Part shown: piece by piece, positions 43,141 through 50,817 of the stretch
How positions within the stretch are numbered: position 1 is the first letter of the stretch
Layout of the letters: the number at the start of each line of letters is the position of its first letter
Source of the DNA: an uncultured Lachnobacterium sp.
GTDB lineage: Bacteria > Bacillota > Clostridia > Lachnospirales > Lachnospiraceae
Assembly (NCBI GenBank): GCA_937889225.1
Contig: CALAST010000016.1
Span: 1 to 53,708 of the forward strand
DNA: 53,708 nt
Direction of reading: 5' to 3'
The notes under the pieces: model-generated
Seen by the model: the letters and a program-made list of their open reading frames with translations, nothing else
Database searches by the model: none
What the model was told of the DNA's origin: nothing
Program-made: the position numbers and the translations under genes

Positions 43141-45147
43141 CTACATCTTTTCTACGATTGCTTCTAATTCTTCACAAATAAGTTTTGCTTTCAAAAATTC
43201 ATTCTCCTTTAACAGATTTTCAATACGGCTTTCCAATTCTTTCTTCTTCTGTTCGAGTTCCAAATAATCTTTATTAAAATGATGTTCATAAATCATCTTG
43301 CGGAAAGAACGGATTCGCATACGGCGAACAGATTTATTTTCTACAAATAATACATAATCTACAATATTTGCAATACTATAAAAATCATGTGATACCATAA
43401 GAACCGTTCCCTTATAATCTTGGATTGCCTTTTCAAGTGCAATCTGAGAATACGTATCCAAATGGCTGGTTGGTTCATCTAATAATAAGAAATTCGCATC
43501 CGATATACTAATCTTTGCAAGCTGAAGCAGGTTTTTTTCACCACCGGATAAGATTTCAATTTTATTTTCCAATACATCCGGTTCGAAATAATAATCTTTT
43601 AAGTATTCGGCAATCTCTGCATGTGTTTCAAATCCTAATGCTTCAAATTCTTCATAGATGGTATTACTTTCATTTAGCATTTCTCCATGATTTTGGGATA
43701 AGAATGCCGTTTTTACCCCCTCCGCAAAGGAAATAAATCCGCTGTTGTTTTTATAAATATCACGAAGAAGTGTCGTTTTTCCCGTTCCATTTGGTCCTAC
43801 AATAGCAACTTTTTCCCCTTCTTTCATTTCAAATGCTACGTTTTCCAACAACGTTTCATCAAAAGCTGCCGAATATCCACTAACAGAAAGTACAACCTTC
43901 TTTTCTTCCGGCAATTTTGGAATTGGAGGAATGTTTACTTCTGTTTTCTTATTATTTTCTGCGGAAATTACGTTCTTAGTATCTGAAATCACAGTATTTT
44001 CTTTTAAATTGTTGGCAGATATTTGCTCTTGCTTCGTTTTTTCGTAAATTATATCTTGACTTTGCATGGTTGATAACTTTCCATTATCCAATTGCTTAGA
44101 AATGAATGATACATCGTTACTTTGGTTCATGGAATCGTCAGCACTCTCTAATTGTCCTGTATATTCTTCCACAATCGGAAGTACAATTTTAGGTTGACGA
44201 AGTTTTACAAATGGTGCCTTAATACGTCTTGCTTCTAACCTTGCCAAATAAGATACTCTTGCTTTTAAAGATTTTCCTCTGGATGCACTATTAATTCTGC
44301 TGGCTTCATTCCGAAGCTTATTTACCAATTTTTGATTACGGTCAATTTCAGCCTGCTCTTTTGCCACTTGTTCCTGCAACTCAATCTTCTTTGCAAGAAG
44401 GGAGAAATTATATTCTACAAAATTCCCTTCAAACTCCTGAATATCCGTATCTTCCAGATGTAAAATCTTATCAAAGCAATGATTTAATAGATATCGATTA
44501 TGCGTAATTACAAGCATGGTTCCTTTGTAATTATTTATCAGTTGGCTAAGTCCTGTTAAATTTTCAAAATCCAAAAATACATCCGGCTCGTCCATAATAA
44601 GAAGTGACGGTTTCAATAACATTTGACGAATAACCTGAATTAATTTATATTCCCCACCGCTAATAACGGATACTTTTACATTTTCCAATTCGGAAAGCCC
44701 AGCTATTGCAAGCTGTTTTTTGATATTGCTCTCGCAATTATCACCATCAATGGCTGCAAATAAGTCCAATAATTCCTGATATTTTCCCAATAAGCCGTCA
44801 ATATTTTCTGCCGTACCCATTTCTTCACATAAATTCTCTGTTTCTCTTTGAATACGAACAAAATCCTCACTTAGAAATTCATATACTGTTGGAATTTCCT
44901 CATCATTTAAGGATGCATTGCGATATTCTCCCTGACTTACCAAACCAATGCGACCTTCGATATCCTTTATGATTTTACCATCATACAGATATTTTTCTGT
45001 GTCCATCAGCATATCAATTAGTGTTGTTTTACCGGTTCCGTTACTACCGATTAATACCGCATGCTCAAAGTCTTCTATAGTAAATGAAACTTCATGATAT
45101 AACTCTTTTTCCGGAAATCCATACGATAAATTTTCTACTTTAATCAT
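43141..45147 (-). CDS. ABC-F ATPase, possible ribosome-protection type
   Basis: 668 residues with two cassettes and no membrane segments. Cassette 1: GSNGTGKTT, ISGGEYKLIQ, LLIMDEPDVFLD (divergent Walker B tail). Cassette 2: GPNGTGKTT, LSGGEKNLLQ, LLLDEPTSHLD. The linker (about 255-420) is long and low-complexity in its second part (Ser/Asn/Gln-rich). A C-terminal coiled coil ends the protein. This layout, and an upstream leader ORF, resemble the Msr/Vga-like antibiotic-protection branch, but specificity cannot be read from sequence. It does not resemble the ABC-F at 9.3 kb closely. Confidence 0.87.
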   Translation of the reverse strand: MIKVENLSYGFPEKELYHEVSFTIEDFEHAVLIGSNGTGKTTLIDMLMDTEKYLYDGKIIKDIEGRIGLVSQGEYRNASLNDEEIPTVYEFLSEDFVRIQRETENLCEEMGTAENIDGLLGKYQELLDLFAAIDGDNCESNIKKQLAIAGLSELENVKVSVISGGEYKLIQVIRQMLLKPSLLIMDEPDVFLDFENLTGLSQLINNYKGTMLVITHNRYLLNHCFDKILHLEDTDIQEFEGNFVEYNFSLLAKKIELQEQVAKEQAEIDRNQKLVNKLRNEASRINSASRGKSLKARVSYLARLEARRIKAPFVKLRQPKIVLPIVEEYTGQLESADDSMNQSNDVSFISKQLDNGKLSTMQSQDIIYEKTKQEQISANNLKENTVISDTKNVISAENNKKTEVNIPPIPKLPEEKKVVLSVSGYSAAFDETLLENVAFEMKEGEKVAIVGPNGTGKTTLLRDIYKNNSGFISFAEGVKTAFLSQNHGEMLNESNTIYEEFEALGFETHAEIAEYLKDYYFEPDVLENKIEILSGGEKNLLQLAKISISDANFLLLDEPTSHLDTYSQIALEKAIQDYKGTVLMVSHDFYSIANIVDYVLFVENKSVRRMRIRSFRKMIYEHHFNKDYLELEQKKKELESRIENLLKENEFLKAKLICEELEAIVEKM

Positions 45148-45189
45148 TGTTTTCTACATGGCGTTTCTTATATGCCATGTTCCTCCTTT
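45140..45189 (-). promoter_or_regulatory. Leader ORF and hairpin before the ABC-F gene
   Basis: AAAGGAGG (45189-45182) is followed by an ATG at 45178 opening a 12-codon ORF, MAYKKRHVENND, whose stop (45142-45140) lies inside the first codons of the ABC-F gene. The first codons form a perfect 7-bp hairpin (arms 45156-45162 and 45174-45180). The ABC-F ATG has no ribosome site of its own, so it depends on coupling to the leader ORF or on folding. Such an arrangement suits induction by ribosome stalling. Confidence 0.6.
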
Positions 45190-45275
45190 CTACTACTTTA
45201 CTTATTTAGGCATTTGCAAAACTCTGAAACCTTTAAATATACTGATTTCGCAATTACCTATTGCTTATTCTACAT

Positions 45276-45779
45276 TCAACAATTAGATACTTTCTTACAC
45301 ACTTTCTGGAATGCAAGACGTGGCTCTCCATCTTCTAAATAAATCGTGCCACAATGCACAAAACCGCATTTTTTCAGCATATTTTGCATTACATAATTAT
45401 CTTTGTGTGTATCTATTTTTAAGTTTTCGCATTGTTTGCTTGCCCAATTCATGCAAAACGAACCTGCTCCTTTTACAATCCCTGCGGAAGCAACACGGTG
45501 TACAACGGCATATGCTTCACTATTCAACCAAGTTCCTTCATATATTTTTGTATAGGTAGGGTCTATTTCCTTTGCAAAATAAAATACTGCTGCGATTTTT
45601 TCATCTTCCATGCATACATAACATTTTTCTCCCAGAATATCACTCTCTATTTGCTCCCTGGACGGCTTACTTTGTCCCCATTGCGTTGGATTTCCATGCT
45701 CTGCCATAAAACTTCTGGCAAATGCATAAATTTCCATAATTTTATCTAATTCTTCTATGGTTGCTTTTCGAATTTGCAT
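45276..45779 (-). CDS. GNAT-family N-acetyltransferase
   Basis: 167 residues. IRKATIEELDKIMEIYAFAR at the start and KCGFVHCGTIYLEDGEPRLAFQK at the end are typical GNAT ends; the acetyl-CoA loop region is VHRVASAGIVKGAGSFCMNW. The start follows AAAAGGAAT. Cytoplasmic; substrate unknown. Confidence 0.85.
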   Translation of the reverse strand: MQIRKATIEELDKIMEIYAFARSFMAEHGNPTQWGQSKPSREQIESDILGEKCYVCMEDEKIAAVFYFAKEIDPTYTKIYEGTWLNSEAYAVVHRVASAGIVKGAGSFCMNWASKQCENLKIDTHKDNYVMQNMLKKCGFVHCGTIYLEDGEPRLAFQKVCKKVSNC

Positions 45780-46095
45780 ATATTTTTATTCCTTTTCATT
45801 TATTGCGATTTTAACCGAATCAAGAAATTTCAGCATTTCAAGTGTGAAGCATTAAGTGGTGTATAACTTTCATTTATCCGAAATACAGGCTTCCCTACAT
45901 GGAGTGTTGGTTAAAATCCCCAAATCTTTTCCTATATTATACCACAAGAGTGCTATCCATCCCACCCCTAAAGAAAATGTCTTATTTTTATACATAGCTA
46001 ATAACTTATATTTCTAATTTTTTTAATTCAACAAAAAAATTCCCATATATCAAAAAAATGCATATACTAAACTAAAACGACTATGGTGAATTTCT
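45780..46095 (-). repeat. Gap with a family B repeat copy
   Basis: No gene. At 45811-45862, on the minus strand, CCACTTAATGCTTCACACTTG followed after a short interval by TTTCTTGATTCGGTTAA matches the family B end at 38133-38184 with mismatches; the GGGGG part is lost. The remainder is AT-rich. Confidence 0.6.
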
Positions 46096-46749
46096 ATGAA
46101 TAATGACCCAAGAGGAACCATGATGCAGCAGGGAAACCTTATCTTCATTAACAATGCCTTAATTGAAGAAGTTTCCTGCTCCAATGATTTCTTTTCTGAA
46201 ATTCTGATTTCCTACGCTGTAAGAGAAAATAACAATACTTCAATACAAAATATTCGCTTAAATTTAAATCAAAGAACTTTAGTATTAGATGAATCGGGAC
46301 AGAGTACCTGTTTATGTTGCCTTCGACCTGGCATGTGGGTAAATGTCATTTTTTCTTCGCAAATGACAAGAAGCAATCCGCCACAAGCAAATGCATTTCT
46401 TGTAGCAATTCAACGGAGTCCACAACCTTCCATGCCGCCACAAAGACCGACACCGCCTCCTTTGCCACGACCAATGCCTCCACGAAGACCGGATTCTCGT
46501 CCTAGACCAAATCAACCTCAAATGCCACCATTCCAGAGACCAAATCAACCTCAGATGCCACCACCATTCCAAAGACCAAATCAATCACCAAGAACCACTC
46601 CATCCCCAATGTCAAACCAACCACAAGATTCTGAACAGTCACAGATGCAAAACTGGTCACAAAACTTCGAACAGTCACAAATGCCAAATTGGTCACAAAA
46701 CTCTGACCAATCGCAAATGCCAAACTGGTCACAAAACTTCGACCAATAA
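46096..46749 (+). CDS. Pro/Gln-rich repeat protein, C-terminally truncated
   Basis: 217 residues. The N-terminal 115 residues form a compact domain (NLIFINNALIEEVSCSNDFF...RTLVLDESGQSTCLCCLRPGMWVNVIFSSQM) that I do not recognise by name. Then follow a Pro/Arg region (PPRRPDSRPRPNQPQMPPF) and 12-residue units of the type SQMPNWSQNFDQ. It has no signal peptide. The frame stops at TAA 46747, where a Ser codon of the repeat is replaced, and the repeat continues beyond. Two long frames on other strands here are shadows of the repetitive sequence. Possibly a surface or spore-associated protein; that is a guess. Confidence 0.75.
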   Translation: MNNDPRGTMMQQGNLIFINNALIEEVSCSNDFFSEILISYAVRENNNTSIQNIRLNLNQRTLVLDESGQSTCLCCLRPGMWVNVIFSSQMTRSNPPQANAFLVAIQRSPQPSMPPQRPTPPPLPRPMPPRRPDSRPRPNQPQMPPFQRPNQPQMPPPFQRPNQSPRTTPSPMSNQPQDSEQSQMQNWSQNFEQSQMPNWSQNSDQSQMPNWSQNFDQ

Positions 46750-46836
46750 CAAATGCAAAATCGGTCACAAAATTCTAATTAATCACAAATGCCAAACCAG
46801 TCGCAAAACTCGTCACAAAGACAAAATTTTTTATAA
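46629..46836 (+). repeat. 36-bp tandem repeats running past the stop codon
   Basis: Units encoding SQMPNWSQNFDQ-like peptides repeat across 46629-46746 and continue in the same frame to a final stop at 46834. Two in-frame TAA codons interrupt them, at 46747 (TCG/TCA to TAA) and at about 46780 (CAA to TAA). The downstream part would add 29 codons' worth of the same repeat. Confidence 0.8.
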
Positions 46837-47114
46837 TTTTAAACAATACAATGATTTTATGTTAAATGGGGTATAGAACTCGAATTTTCAGTTTTCTATA
46901 CCTCTATGCGTTTCGAAGCCCATTGCATTAGACAACATCATAGATACAAATATGTTTTACATACATCTAAACAGAATCCCAAAACAATTTTTTTAAAAAT
47001 TTCTATCATATTATTCCTGCACAAAATGGATTTTCATAGCACTACCTCTTTCACTCTTGTAGAAACCTCCTCAAAATGTTATGATATCCCTATCTTTTTT
47101 AGTTTGGAGAATTT
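46837..47114. other. Gap before the kinase fusion gene
   Basis: No gene supported. A hairpin GGGTATAGAA/TTCTATACC (about 46869-46901) resembles the inner hairpin at 23478-23512, but without a T-run. Confidence 0.45.
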
Positions 47115-48191
47115 ATGCAACATTTTAGAGAAATTTTACTGGAACAATCAAAACTTCATATCGCAATTCAGCCTCAGGATATTGTAAAACTCTGCTATCA
47201 GGCAACCTTTGGTGCAGAGCATCTGTTGTTACATCGAGACAGAGCTTTTGACTATTTTATAAAAGAATATGACAAAACTCCTCCAAATTCTTACCCTATC
47301 TTTGAGCCAATCTGTGATTCTTACGCAAGATGCAATTTTGCCGCATGGAAACAAATCGGACTTCCTGCCGAATGGCTGTTTGAAATGTTTTATCATACTG
47401 CTTCGGAAAAGGGACTTGGAACAGAGGAATTATTTTGGAATTATATCAGCATTGCAGAATCTCTGCTTGCTGAAAATATATTTTCTTTTTCCAAAGAAGA
47501 ATGGAAATACTATATCATTCATTACAAAACACATGCAGTTACGGCTGTTCACCATAGTGAACATTATCGCGAAAATGAGCATCCTGCCTACCGCCTGATA
47601 AATATAAAATACACGAAACTTTTGCCAATCTTAAAAAAGCTCACACTTATGAACCACGACAGCTTATCCGCTTGCTCTAAAGCAAATGTCATTGCGATTG
47701 ATGGACGAGCCGGTGCAGGAAAATCTACGATTGCAGAACTTTTATCACATACGCTGTGTGCTCCAGTCATTCAAATGGATGATTTCTTTTTACCACCTGC
47801 CTTACGCACAGATTCCCGTTTAAACGAATCAGGAGGAAATGTTCATTATGAACGCTTTTGTGAAGAAGTTATTCCTTTTTTAAAGAAAAATGTGCCTTTT
47901 TCCTATCGCTGTTTTGATTGTCATATTATGGACTATAATGGAGAAAAGAATGTTCTTACAAATCAATGGTATATTGTAGAAGGCTCTTACAGTATGCACC
48001 CTGCTTTTGGAAACTATATGGATTTTTCTATTTTTTGTGACATTTCTCCTCAAGAACAGCTTAATCGCATTCGCTTACGCAATGGAGAAAAAATGCTCAA
48101 ACGCTTTGTCGATACATGGATTCCTATGGAAGAATACTATTTTGAGAAAGAGAATATTAGAAAACGATGTGATATTGTCATTTTCTTTTAA
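47115..48191 (+). CDS. P-loop uridine kinase-like protein with N-terminal helical domain
   Basis: 358 residues. The C-terminal half (about 190-358) is a uridine kinase-like P-loop domain: Walker A VIAIDGRAGAGKSTIAELL, PVIQMDDFFLPP, EGSYSMHP, and a lid-like RIRLRNGEKMLKRFVDTWIP. The N-terminal half (about 1-185) is helical with conserved-looking FGAEHLLLHRDRAFDYF and ACSK-type linker, and matches no family I can name. The start follows TTTGGAGAA. Substrate may be a nucleoside or a related small molecule. Confidence 0.8.
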   Translation: MQHFREILLEQSKLHIAIQPQDIVKLCYQATFGAEHLLLHRDRAFDYFIKEYDKTPPNSYPIFEPICDSYARCNFAAWKQIGLPAEWLFEMFYHTASEKGLGTEELFWNYISIAESLLAENIFSFSKEEWKYYIIHYKTHAVTAVHHSEHYRENEHPAYRLINIKYTKLLPILKKLTLMNHDSLSACSKANVIAIDGRAGAGKSTIAELLSHTLCAPVIQMDDFFLPPALRTDSRLNESGGNVHYERFCEEVIPFLKKNVPFSYRCFDCHIMDYNGEKNVLTNQWYIVEGSYSMHPAFGNYMDFSIFCDISPQEQLNRIRLRNGEKMLKRFVDTWIPMEEYYFEKENIRKRCDIVIFF

Positions 48192-48247
48192 TAATTTTCA
48201 AAAAATTGCATATCCTTATAATAAAAACAATTTTAAGGAACTCTATT

Positions 48248-48754
48248 ATGTCAAATAAAACAAGATTTGTTATACGATATCTTTTTGTAGTCTTTCTTGG
48301 GGTGCTTTTGCATTTCACTTATGAATTATCCGGTGAAAATCCAATTGTAGGTTTGTTTGCCCCTGTAAATGAATCCACTTGGGAACATTTAAAGCTATTG
48401 TTTACACCTATGCTTTTGCTTACCATCCGGGATTTATTTACAGGCTATCAAAAATCTCCGAATTTTCTTCCAGCACGAGTCACCAGTATCATTGCAGGAC
48501 TTTTATTTATTATAGTGGTTTTCTACACCGTTACAGGTATAATCGGCAACGTAATTGACTGGATTAATATTGTTATTTTCCTGTTAAGCGTACTGATTGT
48601 CTTTTGGACAGAAAATAAAATATTGCATCACAACAAACATGGTAGCAAACTGCTAAATACTACTTCTGCAATTATTGTTTTCATTGTCCTTACTCTTTTG
48701 TTTGTGGTATTTACAATTGCACCACCTAATATTGGTCTATTCCGACCACTCTAA
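48248..48754 (+). CDS. Small membrane protein (DUF6512-like)
   Basis: About 168 residues with four to five hydrophobic helices. The conserved block YELSGENPIVGLFAPVNESTWEHLKLLF (about 24-50) is typical of a membrane family seen in Lachnospiraceae (DUF6512-like by my recollection). The ATG at 48248 follows AAGGA; the open frame upstream is not supported. It is 56 bp after the kinase fusion and may be co-transcribed. Function unknown. Confidence 0.78.
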   Translation: MSNKTRFVIRYLFVVFLGVLLHFTYELSGENPIVGLFAPVNESTWEHLKLLFTPMLLLTIRDLFTGYQKSPNFLPARVTSIIAGLLFIIVVFYTVTGIIGNVIDWINIVIFLLSVLIVFWTENKILHHNKHGSKLLNTTSAIIVFIVLTLLFVVFTIAPPNIGLFRPL

Positions 48755-48808
48755 AATGCAACACTTTTATAACAAATAGAAAGTTTCGTTTATTTATAAC
48801 TCAAAAAG

Positions 48809-48876
48809 ATTCCCCCTTACTTATAGGTAAATATTTCTTACCTTTAAAGTGGGGGACTTTTTTGATTCGGTTAAAT
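48809..48876 (+). repeat. Dispersed repeat family B copy
   Basis: CCCCCTTACTT and AAAGTGGGGG pair with a two-base bulge around an inner stem (AGGTAA/TTACCT), followed by TTTTTTGATTCGGTTAA. It shares GTGGGGGA and the TTGATTCGGTTAA tail with 38157-38184. It may also terminate the upstream gene. Confidence 0.65.
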
Positions 48877-48888
48877 AAAAACTCTTTT

Positions 48889-49395
48889 TTATACAATTTC
48901 AATCACACCACAAGCAATTTTTTCTCCTGCATTTCCAGAAGGCTGTGTTGTAAAATCATCAGGATTTCCATGCACAATTACCGTTTTCCCTATCACATCC
49001 CGTACTAAAAATTGGTTACTCAAAAATACGGATAATGCATAACCTTCATTTTCAAATAATGGTGGCATATCTCCTGCATGATAAGGATGCTCACATCCCT
49101 TTGGATTAAAATGCATACCTGCATCTGCAAAAGGGTCTTCTTTTGTTCCTGAACAAGCTTCTCCGTCATGAATATGAAGTGCAAATATGCCTCTTTCACA
49201 AGTGCCTTTTGTATGTGGAAGATGCATCATTTCCGTAACTACAAGCGTTCCGTTTATCATTTCATAAAAATGCATAAGTCCTTTTATATTTGGATATTTC
49301 AAACTTCCCCTTATTCTCGCTCTTGCATCCGGCTGTCTCGAAAAAATATTCCAGAGCATATCCAATTGGCTAAAATACATATCATCTTTTCGCAT
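48889..49395 (-). CDS. Cu-Zn superoxide dismutase-like protein
   Basis: About 168 residues of the SOD_Cu family without signal peptide. Metal ligands are in place: FALHIHDG (two His), DAGMHFNP, HPYHAGDMPPLFEN (His and Asp of the zinc site) and VIVHGNPDDF. The GxHxNP and HAGDxP motifs are standard. The ATG at 49395 follows AGGGTGAG. Cytoplasmic location and presence in an apparent anaerobe are unusual, since bacterial Cu-Zn SODs are usually exported. Enzyme activity not certain. Confidence 0.88.
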   Translation of the reverse strand: MRKDDMYFSQLDMLWNIFSRQPDARARIRGSLKYPNIKGLMHFYEMINGTLVVTEMMHLPHTKGTCERGIFALHIHDGEACSGTKEDPFADAGMHFNPKGCEHPYHAGDMPPLFENEGYALSVFLSNQFLVRDVIGKTVIVHGNPDDFTTQPSGNAGEKIACGVIEIV

Positions 49396-49650
49396 GATTC
49401 TCACCCTAGTTTTTTTATGGTATTAATATATGCAGTTTCCTATCATACGTGAATCTGTGTAATACTTTCCATTATTTAGACCAATCACGCAAAAAAACTA
49501 TTCCTTTACAAATCGAATAGATGGTACTCTTATTTTTCTCTAAAAAAATTATTTTTAATGGACAACCCGTTCTAACCTTACCACTTGCATTTAGTGGAAT
49601 ATCATGCAATAATACATACATAAATAAAAACTCAAAGGGAGGGATTTACT

Positions 49651-49848
49651 ATGGAAATTGGAGCAGTATCATCTGCATTAAGTGCAGTTAGTTCTTATGA
49701 TTCTACACAGAACGTAGCCTATGTGGCAAGTGTAATGATGTTAGACCAAACAATGGAAATGAGCGAGGCGATGAACACACAGATGGTTCGAATGATGGAA
49801 CAGTCTGTAAATCCTCACCTTAGTGGAAATATTGATATTTGTGTATAG
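49651..49848 (+). CDS. YjfB-like putative motility peptide
   Basis: 65 residues (MEIGAVSSALSAVSSYDSTQ..., ending LSGNIDICV) with the Met-rich amphipathic helix typical of the YjfB family, which is linked to flagellar motility genes. Starts after GGGAGGG. Monocistronic, with a terminator directly downstream. No other flagellar gene is in the window apart from the receptor at 4.6 kb. Confidence 0.8.
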   Translation: MEIGAVSSALSAVSSYDSTQNVAYVASVMMLDQTMEMSEAMNTQMVRMMEQSVNPHLSGNIDICV

Positions 49849-49855
49849 TAGTATA

Positions 49856-49886
49856 AAATTCCTTCCGAAATTTTCGGAAGGGATTT
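49856..49886. terminator. Terminator after the YjfB-like gene
   Basis: AATTCCTTCCGAAA and TTTTCGGAAGGGATT pair across 49858-49884 with T-runs on both sides. Shared by the convergent nucleotidyltransferase gene. Confidence 0.8.
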
Positions 49887-49892
49887 TGTTTA

Positions 49893-50294
49893 TCATCTCC
49901 CTATTCTGTCTAATTGCAGCCTTTCCAAATATTTCTCAGCTTTCAATAAATAATCTTCTAAACTGCCTGTTTTTTCTTCATTAATGGGATTAATATCCAC
50001 TTTCACTCCATCTATCTCAAAATGGGATTCATTTAGTACATTAAATAACACATCTTCTCTTTCCTGCCCCAAAAACGATACTACAAAATCTAAATCCGAG
50101 CCATCGTGTTCCAAACCTCTACATTGACTTCCTGACAACACAACTTCTTGCATTACGACATCTAAATTATATTCCATTACCATAGATTCAATTTGTTCAT
50201 GCACTATCTCCTCCAATTCTCGTGCAGAATATCCATCAACTTTACAAAATAGCTTTTCCGTCTTCTCTCTGAACTGTTCGATTATGTTATCCAT
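49893..50294 (-). CDS. MNT-type nucleotidyltransferase
   Basis: 133 residues. The polymerase-beta superfamily core is complete: G55-S56 (LSGSQCRG), S66-D67-L68-D69 (HDGSDLDFVVSF) and third acid D100 (VKVDINPI). Such minimal nucleotidyltransferases include antitoxins that modify a partner toxin. It lies 46 bp after the XRE/zinc-ribbon gene in the same direction and is probably co-transcribed with it. No HEPN partner is visible. Weak ribosome site (AAAG). Confidence 0.82.
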   Translation of the reverse strand: MDNIIEQFREKTEKLFCKVDGYSARELEEIVHEQIESMVMEYNLDVVMQEVVLSGSQCRGLEHDGSDLDFVVSFLGQEREDVLFNVLNESHFEIDGVKVDINPINEEKTGSLEDYLLKAEKYLERLQLDRIGR

Positions 50295-50340
50295 TCTTTA
50301 TAAATCAATATGAAATATGACTTTCTAATTATTTTACAAA

Positions 50341-50709
50341 TCAACCATATACTTCAATATATTCGTTTTCTTCACTATATTCGCATCCACATTGTGGGCA
50401 CACTATATTATCTGAATATATGTAAAATTCTGTTCCGCAACAATTACAATATCCCATCCTTGTTCCCACATCAAGTTCATAATCTCTAAATTGTACTACC
50501 ATTTCCTTTAAAGGATTATATGACACTATCTGCTGAATATTAACCCCTAATGCACTACTAATCTTTTCTAATTTATTTAATGTTGGACTAGACTCATTTC
50601 TTTCTAACTCCCCATAGTATTTTTCATTTATATCAGCATTTTCAGCTACTTGCATTTGGGTTAAATTTCCTATTTTTCTATAATACTTTAATGCAGCACC
50701 AATATTCAT
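50341..50709 (-). CDS. XRE regulator with C-terminal zinc ribbon (possible controller protein)
   Basis: 122 residues. Cro/C1 helix-turn-helix (about 4-60, ALKYYRKIGNLTQMQVAENADINEKYYGELERNES SP-type) followed by a linker and a zinc ribbon with C88-x-x-C91 and C104-x-x-C107. The ATG at 50709 follows GGAGG; the open frame to 50766 is not used. Divergent from the endonuclease gene, like controller (C) proteins of restriction-modification systems, although these normally lack a zinc ribbon. A palindrome sits in its leader. Confidence 0.82.
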   Translation of the reverse strand: MNIGAALKYYRKIGNLTQMQVAENADINEKYYGELERNESSPTLNKLEKISSALGVNIQQIVSYNPLKEMVVQFRDYELDVGTRMGYCNCCGTEFYIYSDNIVCPQCGCEYSEENEYIEVYG

Positions 50710-50722
50710 AAAAGCCTCCAAA

Positions 50723-50786
50723 AACCGTATATATACGGTTTTTTCTTTTTGTTTTTGATTATACAATTAAATATAAGTTTTTTCAA
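50723..50786 (-). promoter_or_regulatory. Promoter and 18-bp palindrome of the XRE gene
   Basis: On the minus strand TTGAAA (50786-50781), 17 bp, TATAAT (50763-50758). About 11 bp after the predicted start of transcription is the perfect palindrome AACCGTATATATACGGTT (50723-50740). It is a likely autoregulatory operator for the XRE protein. Because A and T runs flank it, the RNA could also form a terminator hairpin on either strand. Confidence 0.7.
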
Positions 50787-50817
50787 CCTAAAGAATAGAG
50801 AAAAGAGGTAACAAATC

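Noticed and set aside
46312..46768. Long minus-strand frames opposite the Pro/Gln-rich gene
   Set aside because: They are shadows of the 36-bp repeats, with biased composition and no ribosome site.
46629..46836. Possible CRISPR array
   Set aside because: The repeats are contiguous and protein-coding, with no unique spacers and no cas genes.
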